Below are positions 60,255 through 64,000 of a stretch of DNA of 64,000 nucleotides, piece by piece (the first letter of the stretch is position 1; each line of letters opens with the position of its first letter). The notes beneath the pieces are model-generated. The model was not told where the DNA came from. It ran no database searches and saw only the letters and a list, made by a program, of their open reading frames with translations. The translations under genes were made by a program, and so were the position numbers. Source of the DNA: Rhizorhabdus dicambivorans (GTDB lineage Bacteria; Pseudomonadota; Alphaproteobacteria; Sphingomonadales; Sphingomonadaceae). The stretch spans positions 62,001 through 126,000 of the forward strand of contig NZ_CP023450.1 in NCBI RefSeq assembly GCF_002355275.1, written 5' to 3'.

Positions 60255-60488
60255 CCTCCACCTCCGCCCAAAAACGGAGGTCTAGCAGGACTGGCCCCTT
60301 TTTAATCCGGTGAGACTGGCCGATCCGTGGCCCCTTTTATTCCCGGTGTTCTCACCCGTGTTCGAAAGGGGGATTGTCCGTTGGAAATGAACCCAAATAG
60401 CTGAGAAGCGCACCTTTCTCCCACGTTCCAGGCTGTGAGGACTGAAACTTCCACCATGGGCAATCCTGCCCATGGAATGGAGGTAAGA

Positions 60489-60944
60489 ATGCGTTCTCTG
60501 TCCGCTTTGAAATCCGTCACGGGAGCCGCTGCGCTGGCGGTTGCTGCGATTGCAGCCCCCGTGCTGGCCGCGCCGTCCTATCAAGAGGTCGAATGCACCG
60601 GCTCCGCCAAGCTGGTGGAGCATTCATTCATGGGGAGCAAGGAACAGGGCGGGACCATGCCGCTCCGCTTTACCGCCCGACTGTGGAACACTCGCAATGC
60701 CGTGACGATCATGCCGTCCGGCTTCGCGATTCTGCCTGCTGGCGAATATGCGTTACCGCCGGGTCTGGAGTCGCTGAGCGTCCCGTTCACAGACGATCAG
60801 GGCGTCAAGCGGACGCTTCGCTTTGCAATCACGGATACCGAGTTCAAAGGCTACGCCGTCCTTCGCGAGGTGCAGCCCAATGAGAGCGGCGGTGCAAAAG
60901 TCGGCCACGGTAGCGGCGGAATAAACCAGCCGCGGGCGGAGTAA
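60489..60944 (+). CDS. Secreted hypothetical protein whose 3' end is replaced by IS21 DNA
   Basis: 151 residues with a signal peptide (ALAVAAIAAPVLAA, cleavage near residue 32). ATG 60489 follows GGAGG at 60478. The mature domain (residues 33-130) is beta-rich with one Cys (VECTGSAKLV). The last 21 residues lie inside the second IS21 element, which starts at 60881, so the original C terminus is lost. No family was recognised. Confidence 0.6.
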   Translation: MRSLSALKSVTGAAALAVAAIAAPVLAAPSYQEVECTGSAKLVEHSFMGSKEQGGTMPLRFTARLWNTRNAVTIMPSGFAILPAGEYALPPGLESLSVPFTDDQGVKRTLRFAITDTEFKGYAVLREVQPNESGGAKVGHGSGGINQPRAE

Positions 60945-61002
60945 AATCCGGCCACCTATTTCCTTTCTGCAATGACGGCAGGAGGGACAGGGGATCTACA
61001 CC

Positions 61003-62499
61003 GTGGAACTATATCTGAAGGTTCGCCTGGCTGTCTCCGAAGGGATGACGCAGCGCCAGGCAGCAAAGCATTTCAACATATCTCGCGACAGCGTCGCCAA
61101 GATGGTGTCGTATTCGATACCGCCCGGCTATCAGCGGCGATCACCGATCCGGCGGCCGAAGCTGGATGCGTTCGTTTCGACGATCGAGCATTGGCTCGAC
61201 GAGGATATGAAGGTGCCGCGCAAGCAGCGGCATACTGCCAAGCGGGTGTTCGACCGGCTGCGCGACGAATGCGGGTTCACCGGCGGCTACACGATCATCA
61301 AGGACTACATGCGCGAGCGGGATCAGCGCCGCCGGGAGGTGTTCGTGCCGCTGTCGCATCCTCCCGGCCATGCGCAGGCCGACTTTGGCGAGGCGACTGT
61401 GGTGATCGGCGGCGTCGAGCAGAAGGCGCGCTTCTTCGTGCTCGATCTTCCGCATAGCGACGGCTGCTACGTGCGGGCCTATCCGGCGGCGGTGGCCGAG
61501 GCCTGGGTCGACGGCCACATCCATGCGTTTGCCTTCTTCGGAGGCGTGCCGCAGTCGATCGTATACGACAACGACCGTTGCCTTGTGGCGAAGATCCTGC
61601 CCGACGGCACGCGCAAGCGGGCAGCGCTGTTCAGCGGTTTTTTGTCCCACTACCTGATCCGCGATCGCTATGGCCGTCCGGGAAAGGGTAATGACAAGGG
61701 GAATGTGGAGGGTCTTGTCGGATATGCCCGGCGCAACTTTATGGTGCCGATCCCGCAGTTTGCGACATGGGATGCGTTCAACGATTTTCTGGAGGAGCAG
61801 TGCCGAAAGCGCCAGCGCGATAAGCTACGCGGCGAGAACGAGACGATCGGCGAACGGCTGCAGCGCGATCTTGCCGCCATGCGTCCCTTGCCGGCGTCGC
61901 CGTTTGATGCCTGCGACCAGACCAGCGCTGTTGTGACAGCCCAATCGCTGGTGCGCTACAAAACGAACGACTATTCCGTGCCGGTTGCCTACGGTCATCA
62001 AGACGTCTGGGTCCGGGGCTATGTCGATCAGGTGGTGATCGGTTGCCGTGGTGAGATCATCGCCCGCCATCCCCGGAGCTGGGAACGGGAAGACATCGTC
62101 TTCGACCCCGTCCATTACCTGCCGCTGATCGAGCAGAAGATCAATGCGCTGGATCAGGCAGCTCCATTGCAGGGCTGGGATCTGCCGGACGAGTTCGCCA
62201 CGCTGCGCCGTTTGATGGAAGGCCGCATGGCAAAGCATGGCCGGCGGGAATACGTCCAGGTTCTCCGTCTGCTGGAAAGCTTCGAGCTTGCCGACCTGCA
62301 TGCGGCGGTAAGGCAGGCCCTTCAGCTCGGCGCGATCGGCTTCGATGCGGTCAAGCATCTGATCCTGTGCCGCGTAGAACGCCGACCGCCGCGATTGGAC
62401 CTGTCGATCTATCCGTACCTTCCGAGGGCGACGGTCGAGAAGACCTCGGCGAAGGCGTATATGCGCCTCCTGTCGTCTGATGCGGGAGAGGCGGCATGA
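61003..62499 (+). CDS. istA: IS21 transposase IstA (second element)
   Basis: 498 residues from GTG 61003. It has HTH segment GMTQRQAAKHFNISRDSVAKM (in part), then HAQADFGEATV (Asp), SIVYDNDRCLVA (Asp) and PGKGNDKGNVEGLVGYARR (Glu) as catalytic core. It overlaps istB by 4 bp. Confidence 0.93.
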   Translation: MELYLKVRLAVSEGMTQRQAAKHFNISRDSVAKMVSYSIPPGYQRRSPIRRPKLDAFVSTIEHWLDEDMKVPRKQRHTAKRVFDRLRDECGFTGGYTIIKDYMRERDQRRREVFVPLSHPPGHAQADFGEATVVIGGVEQKARFFVLDLPHSDGCYVRAYPAAVAEAWVDGHIHAFAFFGGVPQSIVYDNDRCLVAKILPDGTRKRAALFSGFLSHYLIRDRYGRPGKGNDKGNVEGLVGYARRNFMVPIPQFATWDAFNDFLEEQCRKRQRDKLRGENETIGERLQRDLAAMRPLPASPFDACDQTSAVVTAQSLVRYKTNDYSVPVAYGHQDVWVRGYVDQVVIGCRGEIIARHPRSWEREDIVFDPVHYLPLIEQKINALDQAAPLQGWDLPDEFATLRRLMEGRMAKHGRREYVQVLRLLESFELADLHAAVRQALQLGAIGFDAVKHLILCRVERRPPRLDLSIYPYLPRATVEKTSAKAYMRLLSSDAGEAA

Positions 62500-63254
62500 G
62501 CACCGAAGCACCTGACATCCTGCTCGCCCACTATCTCAAGACCCTCAAGCTGCCGACCTTCCAGCGCGAGCACCAAAAGCTGGCCCGACTCTGCGCAACC
62601 GAGGACGTCGATCACGTCGGCTACCTCTTCCGGCTTGCCGAGCGGGAGATGATCGAGCGCGATCGCCGCAAGGTCGAACGGCGGATCAAGGCGGCCAAAT
62701 TCCCGGTCGTCAAAAGCCTCGACAGCTTCGACTTTGCCGCCATCCCCAAGCTCAACAAGATACAGGTGCTGGAACTGGCCAGATGTGAATGGATCGAGCG
62801 CCGCGAGAACGTCATCGCTCTCGGTCCCAGCGGCACGGGCAAGACGCATGTCGCGCTCGGCCTCGGCCTGGTCGCCTGCCAGAAAGGCTTATCCGTCGGC
62901 TTCACCACGGCGGCGGCCCTGGTCAGCGAGATGATGGAGGCTCGAGACGAGCGGCGTCTGCTCCGCTTCCAGAAGCAGATGGCCGCCTACAAGCTGCTGA
63001 TCATCGACGAACTGGGCTTCGTGCCGCTCTCCAAGACCGGTGCGGAATTGCTGTTCGAGCTGATCTCCCAGCGTTACGAGCGCGGTGCCACCCTGATCAC
63101 CAGCAATCTGCCTTTCGATGAATGGACCGAAACCTTGGGATCAGAACGACTGACCGGCGCACTGCTCGATCGCATCACCCACCACGTCAACATTCTCGAA
63201 ATGAACGGCGACAGCTATCGTCTCGCCCAAAGCCGCGCCCGAAAGGCTGGCTGA
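62496..63254 (+). CDS. istB: IS21 helper ATPase IstB (second element)
   Basis: 252 residues with Walker A GPSGTGKTHVALGL near residue 108 and Walker B LLIIDELGFVPLS near 168. It regulates target choice of IstA. The C terminus LEMNGDSYRLAQSRARKAG is typical. Confidence 0.93.
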   Translation: MSTEAPDILLAHYLKTLKLPTFQREHQKLARLCATEDVDHVGYLFRLAEREMIERDRRKVERRIKAAKFPVVKSLDSFDFAAIPKLNKIQVLELARCEWIERRENVIALGPSGTGKTHVALGLGLVACQKGLSVGFTTAAALVSEMMEARDERRLLRFQKQMAAYKLLIIDELGFVPLSKTGAELLFELISQRYERGATLITSNLPFDEWTETLGSERLTGALLDRITHHVNILEMNGDSYRLAQSRARKAG

Positions 63255-63275
63255 AACCTTTCAAAAAAATCGCCG

Positions 63276-63329
63276 CGCCCGGCTGAGACCCCGCTCGGGC
63301 TACGCCCTCACGGCGGTCTCAGCCGGGCG
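63276..63329 (+). terminator. Long hairpin after istB
   Basis: Perfect 15-bp arms CGCCCGGCTGAGACC and GGTCTCAGCCGGGCG at 63276-63290 and 63315-63329 with a 24-nt loop, 21 bp after the istB stop. It probably ends IS transcription before the TonB receptor gene. Confidence 0.7.
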
Positions 63330-63379
63330 CAAGGGTGGCCGACTTTTGCTCCGCCCGGTGGCCGGAAATTGCTCCGCCG

Positions 63380-63445
63380 TTGACATTCTTGCGGCATCGA
63401 TATATTTCGATATGAATGCATTTAATTCGATATCGATATTAATCG
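63380..63445 (+). promoter_or_regulatory. Promoter and repeat-rich operator region of the TonB receptor gene
   Basis: TTGACA at 63380-63385 is the last six bases of the IS21 right end and matches the -35 consensus. TATATT follows at 63401-63406 (15-bp spacer). ATCGATAT, TTCGATAT and ATTCGATATCGATATT units repeat from 63395 to 63440, including ATTCGA/TCGAAT inverted arms, probably the site of a local regulator. Confidence 0.5.
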
Positions 63446-63470
63446 AATAATCGGCACAGGGAGAGGTCGC

Positions 63471-64000
63471 ATGAAGACATCCGTTCGAGGATCATTGGCG
63501 ATGGCGAGTGCTGCGGCACTGGGCATGGCGCTGGTTTCGCCGGCTTACGCGCAGGCTGCGGACCCGAATCCGGACGGCATCCAGGACATCGTCGTCTATG
63601 CCCAGAAGAAGGCGCGCGGCGAGCAGCTCCAGAAAGTGCCGATGGCGATCAGCGCGATCGATTCCAAGACGATCGAGGCCTCGCACGCGATCGACATCCG
63701 CGACATCGGACGCCTCGTCCCCAACGCCCAGCTCGACGGGGTCGGCACCTTCCCCGGCTTCGCCAACTTCTTCATGCGCGGCGTCGGCGTGAGTAGCAGC
63801 GTCAGGTCGCTCGACCCGGCGGTCAACATCATCCAGGACGGGATGGTCATCGGCTACCAGGCGGGCGCCGTGCTGGACACGTTCGACACCGAGGGGGTGG
63901 AGGTGCTGCGTGGTCCGCAGGGCGTGCTGTTCGGCCGCAACGCATCGGGCGGTGCCGTCAGCCTGCGCAGCAAGCGCCCCACCGGCAAGAGCGAAGCGAC
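63471..64000 (+). CDS. TonB-dependent receptor (N-terminal part)
   Basis: The frame from ATG 63471 (GGGAGAGG upstream) runs off the window after 176 codons. A signal peptide ends near AYAQA; then QDIVVYAQKKARGEQLQKVPMAI, IDIRDIGRLVPN, FFMRGVG and VEVLRGPQGVLFGRNASGGA (in parts) form the plug domain of a TonB-dependent outer-membrane receptor. The style is typical of the large receptor families of Sphingomonadales, many for aromatic or plant-derived compounds. The substrate is unknown. Confidence 0.92.
   Translation, partial: MKTSVRGSLAMASAAALGMALVSPAYAQAADPNPDGIQDIVVYAQKKARGEQLQKVPMAISAIDSKTIEASHAIDIRDIGRLVPNAQLDGVGTFPGFANFFMRGVGVSSSVRSLDPAVNIIQDGMVIGYQAGAVLDTFDTEGVEVLRGPQGVLFGRNASGGAVSLRSKRPTGKSEA

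Larger units (their letters stand above)
57759..60354 (-). mobile_element. IS21-family element, first copy (2596 bp)
   Basis: The left end TGTCAACGCCGGGATAAAAA (57759) and the inverted right end TGAGAACACCGGGAATAAAA (60354) match well. Each end has a second inner copy of the CCGG..TAAAA.GGGGCCAG repeat, as is usual for IS21 multiple terminal repeats. It carries istA and istB on the minus strand. No target duplication is seen: the flanks CTACGCT and CCCGTGT differ, so a deletion or recombination probably followed insertion. Confidence 0.85.
60881..63385 (+). mobile_element. IS21-family element, second copy (2505 bp)
   Basis: Left end TGAGAGCGGCGGTGCAAAAG (60881) and inverted right end TGTCAACGGCGGAGCAATTT (63385) share CGGCGG.GCAA and GGCCAC; each end repeats the GCGGAG.AAA..CGGCCAC unit once more internally. 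It carries istA and istB in the plus direction. Flanks (CCCAA left, TTCTT right) show no target duplication. Confidence 0.82.

Noticed and set aside
1-64000. CRISPR arrays, rRNA and tRNA genes
   Set aside because: No regularly spaced repeat array, rRNA segment or cloverleaf-forming sequence with a CCA-type end was noticed, though a tRNA search was not possible.

Overview
The window looks like an accessory region of an alphaproteobacterium of the order Sphingomonadales (Sphingobium, Sphingomonas or Novosphingobium type). The evidence is high GC content, a sphingomonad-style TonB-dependent receptor, a LuxI/LuxR/PhyH cluster next to a VirB-type secretion system, and many small island genes (DUF2493, DUF3768, ArdC, SSB). 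It is either a conjugative plasmid or an integrative conjugative element; neither an origin nor chromosomal att ends can be seen, so this stays open.

Layout. (1) 1-14088: an ardC antirestriction gene is split by a 9.4-kb element (872-10257) with imperfect 14-bp inverted ends. The element encodes three overlapping tyrosine recombinases and carries its own ardC plus arsI-arsR-arsC-acr3. The other half of the split ardC lies beyond the right end and is followed by a second arsenic operon, arsR-arsC-arsC-acr3-arsN2-arsH. (2) 14438-18589: small island genes (DUF2493, HEPN-like, ssb, a secreted nuclease-like protein). (3) 18652-22333: an IS481-family element with a clear 6-bp target duplication, abutting a group II intron. 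(4) 22337-27303: DUF3768, parAB flanked by two identical-arm 22-bp palindromes, and MobC-like and MOBP-type relaxase genes. (5) 27434-34905: a defence-like block, with an AbiE pair (toxin frameshifted) followed by an unusual operon: ACP-like protein, XRE repressor, ImmA/IrrE metallopeptidase fused to a chagasin-like cysteine-protease inhibitor, cytoplasmic papain-like protease and thymidylate-synthase-like protein. This faces a convergent operon of a small DNA-binding-like protein, a MazG-like NTP pyrophosphohydrolase and a uracil-DNA-glycosylase-like protein. (6) 34974-47896: LPD7 protein, VirD4 and a complete VirB1-VirB11 set with EexN-like and TrbM/KikA-like proteins, all on the minus strand. 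(7) 47960-51902: PhyH dioxygenase, LuxI, two LuxR regulators and a winged-helix protein, the likely quorum-sensing control of transfer. (8) 51837-57092: ICMT-like and DUF2933 membrane proteins, then an operon of a beta-CASP metallo-hydrolase, AMP/thymidine phosphorylase and PRPP synthetase. (9) 57215-64000: gene remnants, two IS21-family elements and the start of a TonB-dependent receptor.

How the parts fit. Regions 4, 6 and 7 form the transfer and maintenance machinery: relaxase and VirD4 deliver DNA to the VirB channel, parAB stabilises the element, and LuxI/LuxR probably time transfer. ArdC, SSB and the defence block protect the element or its host. The arsenic operons are the main cargo. 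The most novel-looking locus is the operon at 29613-34905, where a cysteine protease, a fused inhibitor of that protease class, a repressor-cleaving-type metallopeptidase and nucleotide-metabolism enzymes are genetically linked.
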